From assembly GCF_014649655.1 (NCBI RefSeq), contig NZ_BMTL01000019.1, forward strand, positions 1 through 64,000: a DNA stretch of 64,000 bases, in the 5' to 3' direction. Position 1 is the first letter of the stretch. Every line of letters starts with the position of its first letter. This document shows positions 49,855-57,666 of the stretch, one piece after another. The position numbers and the translations under genes are program-made. The notes beneath the pieces are model-generated. The model was not told the origin of the DNA. It was given only the letters and a program-made list of their open reading frames with translations, and did no database searches. Origin of the DNA: Streptomyces humidus (GTDB lineage Bacteria; Actinomycetota; Actinomycetes; Streptomycetales; Streptomycetaceae).

Positions 49855-50347
49855 GGCTTCTCCTCAGGTGGACGCGGAGCAGTTCGCGGGCCGCGTGCAG
49901 ATCGGCCTTGACGGTTCCTTCCTTGCGTCCGGTCAGCACGGACACCTCCCGGATCGGCATGTCAGCGTAGTAGTGCAGCAGAATCGGCACCCTCAGCCGG
50001 TCGGGCAGGGACTGCACGAGCATCCGCACCGAGGGGTCGGCCTGTTCGGCCGGCGGGGCGACGGCGACCTCGACGGTGACCCGGCGCACGGCCCGGCGCT
50101 CCCGTTCCAGCTTGCGCCAGTGGTCGCGGACCAGGTTGGCGGCGGTGACGAAGAGGAAGCCCTGGGGCTCGCTCACCGTCGTCCAGCGCGCCCAGAGCCG
50201 GGTGAACGCCTCCGAGGCGATCTCGTGCGCCGTCTCGTCGTCGTCGACGAGACGGCGGCACCAGCCGGCGAGGCGGGGGTAGAGGGCGGCGAACAGTTCG
50301 GACGCCGCCCTCTCGCGCGAGCGTGAGCGTGAGCGTGAGCGTTTCAA
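49838..50347 (-). CDS. ECF-family RNA polymerase sigma factor
   Basis: A 169-residue ECF sigma factor with region 2 (FAALYPRLAGWCRRLVDDDETAHEIASEAFTRLW) and region 4 (PILLHYYADMPIREVSVLTGRKEGTVKADLHAARELL). Start at TTG 50345-50347, overlapping the sortase stop as TTGA, with GGGAGAA upstream. The N-terminus is KRSRSRSRSRER, coded by a 6-bp tandem repeat. An 11-bp inverted repeat (about 50281-50313) lies inside the gene. It is likely a regulator of cell-surface functions given the sortase in the same operon. No recognisable promoter of its own type could be assigned. Confidence 0.88.
   Translation of the reverse strand: MKRSRSRSRSRERAASELFAALYPRLAGWCRRLVDDDETAHEIASEAFTRLWARWTTVSEPQGFLFVTAANLVRDHWRKLERERRAVRRVTVEVAVAPPAEQADPSVRMLVQSLPDRLRVPILLHYYADMPIREVSVLTGRKEGTVKADLHAARELLRVHLRRSLDHTG
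50321..50342. repeat. 6-bp tandem repeat coding the sigma factor N-terminus
   Basis: GCGTGA is repeated three times and followed by GCGT, coding Arg-Ser pairs right after the TTG start. Gain or loss of units keeps frame and changes only the basic N-terminus. Confidence 0.8.
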
Positions 50348-51042
50348 CGTTCTCCCGCAGTACTCGACGCGTCACCGGATCCGGATCCGGGCCCGGATCC
50401 GGATCCCGATGACGTCCCGGTGCTGAGCACGGCGAAGACGATCACGTTGTCGCGGTACCCGTCGCCGGTGCGCGGGCCGCCGCACGTGATGAGACGCAGT
50501 TCGGGCCGGCCCACGTTCCCGTAGACCTCCTGGGTGGGGAACCGCGCCTTCTCGACGGTCCGCACCCGGGTGACGACGAATCCGGCCGTCGTGCCGTTCT
50601 CCAGGCGCACCGTGATCCGGTCGCCCTGGTGCAGCCGGTCGAGGTGCCGGAACACGCCGTCGCCGTACTGGCCGACCGTGACGTGGGCGAGGATCACCGA
50701 CGGTCCGGTCTGCCCCGGCGTCGGCGAGTGCTCGTACCACCCCGCGCGGTCGTGCCGCTCGACCGGAGGCACCTGCACCGTGCGATCGGCGGCCAGTCCC
50801 AGCCGCATGACCGGGGTGTCGACCCCGATGGCCGGGATCCGCAGCGTGACCGGCACCGAGCGCGCGAGAGGCCGCGCGGCTCGGGCGGCCGGAGCGGAAT
50901 CGGCCGAGGAGTGTCCGCCCGCGGCGGTCGTACCGGTCGTGCCGGGCTCCGCGGCCGGCTCGGCCCCCTGGGCGGCGCAGCCTGTGAACAGCAGCACCGC
51001 CAGGGCCGCGAGTGCCGGGGCGCGCCTGGAGAGCGGGCTCAT
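50344..51042 (-). CDS. Sortase (class E/F type)
   Basis: A 232-residue exported sortase. The N-terminus has a lipobox-like signal (LLFTGC, Cys22) and an Ala/Gly/Thr-rich spacer. The sortase barrel has the catalytic His (VILAHVTVG, His120), the nucleophile in LITCGG (Cys187) and the arginine in GYRDNV (Arg197). The TxTC motif is replaced by LITC. ATG 51040-51042 overlaps the upstream stop (ATGA). It may attach proteins with LAxTG-like signals to the wall; the upstream gene in the operon ends in such a tail with AADTG, and a clear LAETG protein is coded at 59.5 kb. The lipoprotein character is unusual for a sortase. Confidence 0.88.
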   Translation of the reverse strand: MSPLSRRAPALAALAVLLFTGCAAQGAEPAAEPGTTGTTAAGGHSSADSAPAARAARPLARSVPVTLRIPAIGVDTPVMRLGLAADRTVQVPPVERHDRAGWYEHSPTPGQTGPSVILAHVTVGQYGDGVFRHLDRLHQGDRITVRLENGTTAGFVVTRVRTVEKARFPTQEVYGNVGRPELRLITCGGPRTGDGYRDNVIVFAVLSTGTSSGSGSGPGSGSGDASSTAGER

Positions 51043-51401
51043 GCGCCGGTCGCCCTCCGGCGCCGCACGACGTAGAAGACGGAGCCGGCCGCGGCGAACG
51101 CCGCCGCCGCGCCGCCGCCGATCAGCGTGCCGTTGCCTTCGGAGGGCGACTCGGCGACGCCGGTGTCGGCCGCTCCCCTCGGCACGACGCCGACCTGGCC
51201 GCGGTCGGTGGCCGGAGCCATGGTCCCCTCGGACGCCTTGGTCGCGCCGCGGTCGGACCCGTCCGTGGCGGGGCTCTCACCGCGGGTGCTGGGAACGGGG
51301 GTCGGCGTCCGCCCGTCGGCGAGCGCGGGCGCAGCGCCGATCAGCAGGGCCGTGCTCGCAACTGCCAGGGCGGCAAGGCCCGTTCGGGGCATGAGTCGCA
51401 T
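51039..51401 (-). CDS. Small exported protein with a sorting-signal-like C-terminus
   Basis: A 120-residue protein. Signal peptide to about ALA-D (residue 28), a hydrophilic Thr/Gly-rich middle, then AADTG (77-81), a 13-residue spacer, a hydrophobic segment (LIGGGAAAAFAAAGSVFYVV) and RRRR at the end. This is the layout of a cell-wall sorting signal with AADTG in place of LAxTG. It is coupled to the sortase gene by ATGA, so it is a likely dedicated substrate (inferred). GAGAG precedes the ATG at 51399-51401. First gene of the operon; upstream 282 bp contain no gene. Confidence 0.8.
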   Translation of the reverse strand: MRLMPRTGLAALAVASTALLIGAAPALADGRTPTPVPSTRGESPATDGSDRGATKASEGTMAPATDRGQVGVVPRGAADTGVAESPSEGNGTLIGGGAAAAFAAAGSVFYVVRRRRATGA

Positions 51402-51683
51402 GAATCGCTCTCTTTCATCGGTCCGTTGACGGATCGAGCGAAGAGACGAGGCAGCCCGGGAACAGGTTGTAAAGAGATGGCAAAGTCGCGAAGGCCGCGC
51501 CCGATCGCCGCGGGACGCGCCCCCGCAGCCGCTCGCAGGCGACCGCGCCGGAGCCGCCGACGCACACGGTGAAGCCCTGATCGACGCCGACGCCGACGCG
51601 CGACACCGCCGCCGGCGCCGGGCGAAGCGCGACGGGCACGGCGAAGGACCGCCGTGCCCGTCCGCGGACGTACCCGCCGAGCC

Positions 51684-53141
51684 CTAAGCGTCGAGGGACG
51701 TCATCACGTGCTTGATGCGGGTGTAGTCGTCGAAGCCGTAGCCCGAGAGGTCCTTGCCGTAACCGGACTTCTTGAAGCCGCCGTGGGGCATCTCGGCCAC
51801 CAGCGGGATGTGGGTGTTGATCCACACGCAGCCGAAGTCGAGCTTCTTGGACATCCGCATGGCGCGGCCGTGGTCCTTGGTCCACACCGAGGAGGCGAGG
51901 GCGTAGTCGACGCCGTTGGCCCACTCCACGGCCTGGTCCTCGTCCCGGAAGGACTGGACGGTGATGACCGGCCCGAAGACCTCGTTCTGGATGATCTCGT
52001 CGTCCTGCTTCAGCCCGGAGACGACGGTCGCGGCGTAGAAGTAGCCCTTGTCGCCGACCCGCTCACCGCCGGCCTCGACCTTGGCGTGGGCGGGCAGCCG
52101 CTCGATGAAGCCGGCCACCTGCTTGAGCTGGTTGGGGTTGTTCAGCGGTCCGTACAGCACGTCCTCGTCGTCCGGCTGCCCGGTCTTCGTCTCCGACGCG
52201 GCCTTCGCGAGCGCGGCCACGAACTCGTCGTGGACGGACTCCTGGACGAGGACGCGGGTGGCGGCCGTACAGTCCTGCCCGGCGTTGAAGTAGCCCGCCA
52301 CCGCGATGTCCTCGACGGCCTTGGCGATGGCCGCGCTGTCGAGGTCGTCGAACACGACGACCGGCGCCTTGCCGCCCAGCTCCAGGTGGACGCGCTTGAG
52401 GTCACGGGCCGCGGACTCGGCCACGGACATGCCGGCGCGCACCGAGCCGGTGATGGACGCCATCGCCGGGGTGGGGTGCTCGACCATCAGCCGGCCGGTG
52501 TCCCGGTCGCCGGTGACGACGTTGAAGACGCCCTTGGGCAGGATCGAACCGATGATCTCGGCCATCAGGACGGTGGACGCCGGGGTGGTGTCCGACGGCT
52601 TGAGCACCACCGTGTTGCCGGCCGCGATGGCCGGGGCGAACTTCCACACGGCCATCATCATCGGGTAGTTCCACGGCGCGACCTGCGCGCAGACGCCGAC
52701 CGGCTCACGCCGGACGATCGAGGTCATCCCGTCCATGTACTCGCCGGCCGAGCGGCCCTCGAGCATCCGGGCCGCGCCCGCGAAGAAGCGGATCTGGTCC
52801 ACCATCGGCGGGATCTCCTCGGAGCGGGTCAGCCCGATCGGCTTGCCCGTGTTCTCCACCTCCGCCGCGATGAGGTCCTCGGCGCGCTCCTCGAACGCGT
52901 CCGCGATCTTGAGGAGGGCCCTCTGGCGCTCGGCCGGAGTGGCGTCCCGCCAGCCCGGGAAGGCCTCGGCGGCGGCCGCCATGGCGGCGTCGACGTCCGC
53001 CTGGCCGGACAGCGGCGCGGTCGCGTACGCCTCGCCGGTCGCGGGGTTGACCACCTCCGTGGTCCGCCCGTCGGCGGCGTCCCGGAACTCACCGGCGATG
53101 TAATTCCGTAGTTTGCGCATCGGACGCAGCTCGGTGCTCAC
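51684..53141 (-). CDS. Aldehyde dehydrogenase, gamma-aminobutyraldehyde type
   Basis: A 485-residue enzyme with QVAPWNYPMMM, LKPSDTTP, ITGSVRAG, the base in LELGGKAP (Glu254) and the nucleophile in NAGQDCTAATR (Cys291). It closely parallels the dehydrogenase at 33938-35452 and is the third aldehyde dehydrogenase of the window. GTG start at 53139-53141 with AGGAGG seven bases upstream. Divergent from the Lrp-type regulator; a 17-bp palindrome lies between. Likely oxidises 4-aminobutanal made by the nearby aminotransferase. Confidence 0.92.
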   Translation of the reverse strand: MSTELRPMRKLRNYIAGEFRDAADGRTTEVVNPATGEAYATAPLSGQADVDAAMAAAAEAFPGWRDATPAERQRALLKIADAFEERAEDLIAAEVENTGKPIGLTRSEEIPPMVDQIRFFAGAARMLEGRSAGEYMDGMTSIVRREPVGVCAQVAPWNYPMMMAVWKFAPAIAAGNTVVLKPSDTTPASTVLMAEIIGSILPKGVFNVVTGDRDTGRLMVEHPTPAMASITGSVRAGMSVAESAARDLKRVHLELGGKAPVVVFDDLDSAAIAKAVEDIAVAGYFNAGQDCTAATRVLVQESVHDEFVAALAKAASETKTGQPDDEDVLYGPLNNPNQLKQVAGFIERLPAHAKVEAGGERVGDKGYFYAATVVSGLKQDDEIIQNEVFGPVITVQSFRDEDQAVEWANGVDYALASSVWTKDHGRAMRMSKKLDFGCVWINTHIPLVAEMPHGGFKKSGYGKDLSGYGFDDYTRIKHVMTSLDA

Positions 53142-53243
53142 TGCCCGCCTCCTGATCGGTTCTCACTGCTGAGGGGTGCCCATGGACTGAGACATCACCC
53201 TAATCCGCGGACCCGCGTTTTCAACACCCCCGAACGCGTGAAG

Positions 53244-53260
53244 TCTGCGGATTCCGCAGA
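53244..53260. promoter_or_regulatory. 17-bp palindrome between the aldehyde dehydrogenase and Lrp genes
   Basis: TCTGCGGA-T-TCCGCAGA, perfect 8-bp arms around one base, 103 bp upstream of the dehydrogenase start and about 75 bp upstream of the regulator start. A good operator candidate for the Lrp/AsnC regulator. Its GATTCCG core recurs in the polyamine operon promoter at 35.55 kb. Confidence 0.55.
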
Positions 53261-53334
53261 TCTCACACACCCAGACAACGAATTTCATCGCCTCGACCTT
53301 GCGGAACTGTCGAGACGTCGTGCACAGTGACCCC

Positions 53335-53838
53335 GTGGCCAGTCGAAGCGCAGAGCACAGGGACTCCCGCGAGTCCAGGAACGGCAGCACCCCTCACCTG
53401 GATGCCGTGAGTCTCGCCATCATCGAGCAGCTGCAGGAGGACGGCCGCCGGCCGTACGCCGCGATCGGCAAGGCCGTGGGCCTGTCCGAGGCGGCCGTGC
53501 GCCAGCGCGTCCAGAAGCTGCTCGACCAGGGCGTGATGCAGATCGTCGCCGTCACGGACCCGCTCACCGTGGGCTTCCGCCGGCAGGCGATGGTCGGGAT
53601 CAACGTCGAGGGGGACGTCGAGTCCGTCGCCGACGCGCTGAGCGCCATGCCGGAGGTCGAGTACGTGGTGATGACGGCGGGCTCGTTCGACGTCCTCGCC
53701 GAGATCGTCTGCGAGGACGACGACCACCTGCTCGACGTCATCAACAAACGCATGCGCGCCGTGCCCGGCGTGCGCTCCACCGAGAGCTTCGTCTACCTGA
53801 AGCTGAAGAAGCAGACCTACATGTGGGGAACCCGATAA
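53335..53838 (+). CDS. Lrp/AsnC-family transcriptional regulator (EpuRI-like)
   Basis: A 167-residue regulator with an N-terminal helix-turn-helix (LDAVSLAIIEQLQEDGRRPY, then AIGKAVGLSEAAVRQRVQKL) and a C-terminal RAM ligand-binding domain. The gene sits between an aminobutyraldehyde dehydrogenase and an omega-aminotransferase. In S. coelicolor the gene at this position (SCO5656) was reported as EpuRI, a polyamine-sensitive repressor; this is from memory. Start uncertain: GTG 53335 is used, with in-frame GTG 53320 and TTG 53299 possible. The stop lies in the first copy of a 17-bp tandem duplication before the aminotransferase start. Confidence 0.85.
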   Translation: MASRSAEHRDSRESRNGSTPHLDAVSLAIIEQLQEDGRRPYAAIGKAVGLSEAAVRQRVQKLLDQGVMQIVAVTDPLTVGFRRQAMVGINVEGDVESVADALSAMPEVEYVVMTAGSFDVLAEIVCEDDDHLLDVINKRMRAVPGVRSTESFVYLKLKKQTYMWGTR

Positions 53839-53862
53839 CCGTGAGGACCCGATAACCGTGAG
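53830..53862 (+). repeat. Tandem duplication across the regulator/aminotransferase junction
   Basis: ACCCGATAACCGTGAG occurs twice with a 17-bp period (53830-53845 and 53847-53862). The first copy holds the regulator stop (TAA 53836-53838) and an out-of-frame GTG; the second copy supplies the aminotransferase GTG. Confidence 0.85.
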
Positions 53863-55222
53863 CACCAAGGACCTCAGCCGCACCGCGTACGACCACCTGT
53901 GGATGCACTTCACCCGCATGTCCTCGTACGAGAACTCGCCGGTCCCGACCATCGTCCGGGGCGAGGGCACGTACATATACGACGACAAGGGCAAGCGCTA
54001 CCTCGACGGTCTCGCGGGCCTGTTCGTGGTCCAGGCGGGCCACGGGCGTGTCGAGCTCGCCGAGGCGGCCTTCAAGCAGGCGCAGGAGCTCGCGTTCTTC
54101 CCGGTGTGGTCCTACGCCCACCCCAAGGCCGTGGAACTGGCGGAGCGCCTGGCCGACCAGGCGCCCGGGGACCTGAACAAGGTCTTCTTCACCACCGGCG
54201 GCGGCGAGGCCGTCGAGACCGCCTGGAAGCTCGCCAAGCAGTACTTCAAGCTGACGGGCAAGCCCAACAAGTACAAGGTCATCTCCCGCGCGGTCGCCTA
54301 CCACGGCACCCCGCAGGGCGCCCTGTCGATCACCGGTCTCCCGGCCCTGAAGGCCCCGTTCGAGCCACTCGTCCCGGGCGCGCACAAGGTGCCGAACACC
54401 AACATCTACCGCGCCCCCCTCTTCGGCGACGACCCGGAGGCCTTCGGCCGCTGGGCCGCCGACCAGATCGAGCAGCAGATCCTGTTCGAGGGCCCGGAGA
54501 CGGTCGCCGCGGTCTTCCTCGAGCCGGTCCAGAACGCCGGCGGCTGCTTCCCGCCGCCGCCCGGCTACTTCCAGCGGGTGCGCGAGATCTGCGACCAGTA
54601 CGACGTGCTGCTCGTCTCCGACGAGGTCATCTGCGCCTTCGGCCGCCTCGGCACGACGTTCGCCTGCGACAAGTTCGGCTACGTCCCGGACATGATCACC
54701 TGCGCCAAGGGCATGACCTCGGGCTACTCCCCGATCGGCGCGTGCATCATCTCCGACAAGCTCGCCGAGCCGTTCTACAAGGGCGACAACACCTTCCTGC
54801 ACGGCTACACCTTCGGCGGCCACCCGGTGTCCGCGGCCGTGGGCCTCGCCAACCTCGACCTCTTCGAGCGCGAGAACCTCAACCAGCACGTGCTGGACAA
54901 CGAGGGCGCGTTCCGCTCCACGCTGGAGAAGCTGCACGACCTGCCCATCGTCGGCGACGTCCGCGGCAACGGCTTCTTCTACGGCATCGAACTGGTCAAG
55001 GACAAGGCCACGAAGGAGTCGTTCAACGACGAGGAGACCGAGCGCGTCCTGTACGGCTTCCTGTCCAAGGCGCTGTACGACAACGGCCTCTACTGCCGTG
55101 CCGACGACCGTGGCGACCCGGTCGTCCAGCTCGCCCCGCCGCTGATCTCCGACCAGGGGACGTTCGACGAGATCGAGCAGATCCTGCGCGCCACGCTGAC
55201 GGAGGCGTGGACCAAGCTGTGA
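53858..55222 (+). CDS. Omega-aminotransferase (putrescine/GABA type, class III)
   Basis: A 454-residue PLP enzyme. GGGEAVETAWKLA binds phosphate, LLVSDEVICAF carries Asp255, and MITCAKGMTSGY has the Schiff-base lysine (Lys284). The N-terminal DHLWMHFTRMSSYE resembles pyruvate-dependent diamine and omega-amino-acid transaminases. It would convert putrescine or GABA-like amines to aldehydes using pyruvate. GTG start at 53858, 20 bp after the regulator stop. It works with the divergent aldehyde dehydrogenase to give a second route from diamines to GABA. Confidence 0.9.
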   Translation: MSTKDLSRTAYDHLWMHFTRMSSYENSPVPTIVRGEGTYIYDDKGKRYLDGLAGLFVVQAGHGRVELAEAAFKQAQELAFFPVWSYAHPKAVELAERLADQAPGDLNKVFFTTGGGEAVETAWKLAKQYFKLTGKPNKYKVISRAVAYHGTPQGALSITGLPALKAPFEPLVPGAHKVPNTNIYRAPLFGDDPEAFGRWAADQIEQQILFEGPETVAAVFLEPVQNAGGCFPPPPGYFQRVREICDQYDVLLVSDEVICAFGRLGTTFACDKFGYVPDMITCAKGMTSGYSPIGACIISDKLAEPFYKGDNTFLHGYTFGGHPVSAAVGLANLDLFERENLNQHVLDNEGAFRSTLEKLHDLPIVGDVRGNGFFYGIELVKDKATKESFNDEETERVLYGFLSKALYDNGLYCRADDRGDPVVQLAPPLISDQGTFDEIEQILRATLTEAWTKL

Positions 55223-55230
55223 CATCAGCC

Positions 55231-55295
55231 TGATCAGCTGATCAACACCGGCCCCGGCGTCGACCGTTCGAGTGAGAAACGGCGGCCCGGGGCCG
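55231..55295 (+). terminator. Palindrome and terminator after the aminotransferase gene
   Basis: A perfect 14-bp palindrome TGATCAGCTGATCA (55231-55244) nine bases after the stop, then a 9-bp stem (55249-55257 with 55287-55295) with a long loop. A further TCCCCC-gcac-GGGGGA hairpin at 55361-55376 lies in the leader of the next gene. Confidence 0.45.
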
Positions 55296-55417
55296 TGTGC
55301 TGTCCGGATGCCCGCTCCCGCCTCCTTAGCGTGCCAGTGACCGATCGGCCCTGCCTTCGTTCCCCCGCACGGGGGACAGGGCACGGGAACCACAGATCTG
55401 AACCGAGGTGTACGCCC

Positions 55418-56161
55418 ATGGAGGCCCGGCCGGACAACGACGTGCTCTGGGCACGCTCCCTGCACTTCTCGCACCCCGACGGCTCCCCCGGGCTGAGCGG
55501 GGTCTCGCTGGGTGTGCGGGAGGGCGAGATCCTGGCCGTCAGCGGACCGCGCGGCAGCGGCAAGACGACCCTGCTGCGCTGCCTGTCGGGCCTCGCGCGC
55601 GCCCGGAGCGGCGAAGTCTGGTTCAACAGCGTGCCCGTCCACACGATGGGTCCGACGGCCCGCGAACGGCTGCGCCGCGACCGCTTCGGCTGGATCGACC
55701 CCGCGCCGCTCCTCGTCCCCGAGCTCAACGTCTGGGAGAACGCGGCCCTCCCCCTGATGCTGCGCGGCACCGGCCGCCGGCGGGCCAAGGCCGCCGCGCT
55801 GGAGTGGCTGGAGCGCCTGGACGTCGGCGACCGGTCGCGCTGCCGCCCGCACGAGCTCACCCACGCCGAGCGCCAGCGGGTCTGCATCACCCGCGCCCTG
55901 GCCCCGGCCCCCTCGGTCCTGTTCGCGGACGAGCCGACGGCCCCGCTGCACCGGGCGGACCGGGCCCACGTCCTGCGCACCCTGACGACGGCCGCCCGCG
56001 CGCACGGCATCACGGTGATCCTGGCCACCCACGACGCGGAGACCGCCGCCCTCGCCGACCGCACGGTGCCGCTGCTGGACGGGCGGCGGGTCAAGACGGT
56101 CCACCTGCCCCCGGTCGCGGAGTCGCAAGGCCGGGGGGCGGCGTGCTCGCTCTCCGTCTGA
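55418..56161 (+). CDS. ABC transporter ATP-binding protein with variant signature motif
   Basis: A 247-residue LolD/MacB-like ATPase. Walker A is GPRGSGKTT, and Walker B is VLFADEPTAPLH with the switch histidine in LATHDAETAAL. The ABC signature usually LSGGQ reads LTHAERQRV, a clear departure that may weaken ATP hydrolysis or be offset in the dimer. GAGGTG precedes the ATG at 55418. The last 19 bases overlap the membrane-protein gene. Together they look like a two-gene export or lipoprotein-type ABC system of unknown substrate. Confidence 0.87.
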   Translation: MEARPDNDVLWARSLHFSHPDGSPGLSGVSLGVREGEILAVSGPRGSGKTTLLRCLSGLARARSGEVWFNSVPVHTMGPTARERLRRDRFGWIDPAPLLVPELNVWENAALPLMLRGTGRRRAKAAALEWLERLDVGDRSRCRPHELTHAERQRVCITRALAPAPSVLFADEPTAPLHRADRAHVLRTLTTAARAHGITVILATHDAETAALADRTVPLLDGRRVKTVHLPPVAESQGRGAACSLSV

Positions 56162-57540
56162 CCCGCAGCGCTCGTCCCGCCGTCCAGCTGCGCCGCCTCC
56201 TCGTGGCGACGGCGTCGGCGGGCACCGGCTTCCTCCTGCTGAGCACCCTCGGCCACGCCCTGGCCCACCCCGAGGACTCGGCGGCCTCCGCGCTCCGGCT
56301 GGCCTGGTGCCTGGTCCCGCTGGCCGCGACCGTCCACCTCGCGCTGGCGGTGGCCCGCACCGACCCCGGCACCCGGCCCCGCCCCGGGCTTGCCGCGGCC
56401 GGCCTGGGACCGGCCCGCCTGATGGCCGTCTCGGCGATGACGACGGCCCTGTCCACGCTGCTCGGCTCCATGCTGGCCCTGCTCGTCTTCCTCCATCTGC
56501 GCGGCGACCTCACGGGCATGCCCTTCGACGGAGCGGCCCGCGACTTCCTGGCGGCCGGCCGCCCGCTGCCGCTGCCCGCCGCGCTGACCCTGCTGGCCTT
56601 CGTCCCGGTGTCCTCGTCGATCGCGGTGATGCAGATGCTGCGCCCGCGGGACGCGCGGGTGGCGGCCCGGACGGCGCCGCGCAGATCCGGCCGGTTCGGG
56701 GCGTACGCGACGACCGGACCGGGAGAGACGTTCGGCGCGTACGGCAGATTCGGCAGCCGGGCCGTCCGCCCCCTCGCCGGGACCGCCCCGGCCGCCGCCG
56801 CCCCGGGGAGCGCACCCCCGCGCCCGGAGGGCGCGCTCCCCGCCCCGGCGGACGGCGCTCCCGGGGAGACCGTCCCGGGTTCCGTGAACGGTTCCGCGCA
56901 CCTGGACGTCCCGCAGGCGCGGGACGTCCCGGCCCCCGAGCCCACCGCCCTCCCCTGGGGCACGGCCCTGCTGGCCGCCGGTCTGGCCGTGGAGGCGTAC
57001 GCCGACCGCGGCCCCGACGTCGGCGGTCTCCCCCTCCCCGGCGGCCTGCCGACCGGCCCCGCGGCCGCCCTGCTGGGCTGGACGCTCACCGCCGTGGGCC
57101 TGGCGCTCGCGGGTCCCGGCCTCACCCACCTGTGCGGCCGCCTGCTGCAGGCGGTCCGCCCCGGCGCCCTGCGTCTCCTGGCGGGCCGCGGTCTCATGCA
57201 GGAGGCCTCCCGCGTCGGCCGTCCGCTGGGCGTGGTCTGCGCGGTGGCCTCCGGCGCCTTCACGATGGTTCGGCTGTACGACCCGGCCGACCCCTCCTTC
57301 GGCCCGCTCACCGTCCTCGGCGCCCTGGTCGTCGCCGGCTGCGCCGTCGCCACGCTGCTGACCGCTGCCGTGGAGGCCAGGCAGTCCCGCGCCGACACCA
57401 CGGCCGCCCTCCTGCGCCTCGGCGCCCCGGCCAGGACGCTGCGCAGCGCCGCCGCCCTGCGCACCGGCGCCCTGCTGGCGCTCTTCGCCCCGCTCACCCT
57501 GATCGTGGCCGAGCTGGCGGCCCTGCCGCTGATGCGCTGA
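56143..57540 (+). CDS. FtsX-like ABC transporter membrane protein
   Basis: A 465-residue membrane protein. Helices near 20-40, 50-68, 85-108 and 140-157 are followed by a disordered Pro/Ala-rich stretch (about 165-265) that includes repeated FGAY units, then four more helices and a final pair. The C-terminal half has the look of the FtsX/MacB permease (LLTAAVEARQSRADTTAALLRLGAP). GTG 56143 overlaps the ATPase gene by 19 bp. It is the membrane partner of the variant ATPase; substrate unknown. Confidence 0.82.
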   Translation: MLALRLTRSARPAVQLRRLLVATASAGTGFLLLSTLGHALAHPEDSAASALRLAWCLVPLAATVHLALAVARTDPGTRPRPGLAAAGLGPARLMAVSAMTTALSTLLGSMLALLVFLHLRGDLTGMPFDGAARDFLAAGRPLPLPAALTLLAFVPVSSSIAVMQMLRPRDARVAARTAPRRSGRFGAYATTGPGETFGAYGRFGSRAVRPLAGTAPAAAAPGSAPPRPEGALPAPADGAPGETVPGSVNGSAHLDVPQARDVPAPEPTALPWGTALLAAGLAVEAYADRGPDVGGLPLPGGLPTGPAAALLGWTLTAVGLALAGPGLTHLCGRLLQAVRPGALRLLAGRGLMQEASRVGRPLGVVCAVASGAFTMVRLYDPADPSFGPLTVLGALVVAGCAVATLLTAAVEARQSRADTTAALLRLGAPARTLRSAAALRTGALLALFAPLTLIVAELAALPLMR

Positions 57541-57666
57541 AGCCTCCCGCACCCCCGCACCGGCACGAAAAAATATTCCCCCGCGCCGATGAGTTCCTCG
57601 CAGTCCCCCGGTCTACCCCTCGACACAACGCACCACACACAGCAGCGATCCACCGGGAGAGACCAG

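Noticed and set aside
51455..51485. GGAAC-type ECF promoter upstream of the sortase operon
   Set aside because: The GGAAC lies on the plus strand, opposite to the operon, and no matching -10 at the usual distance was found.
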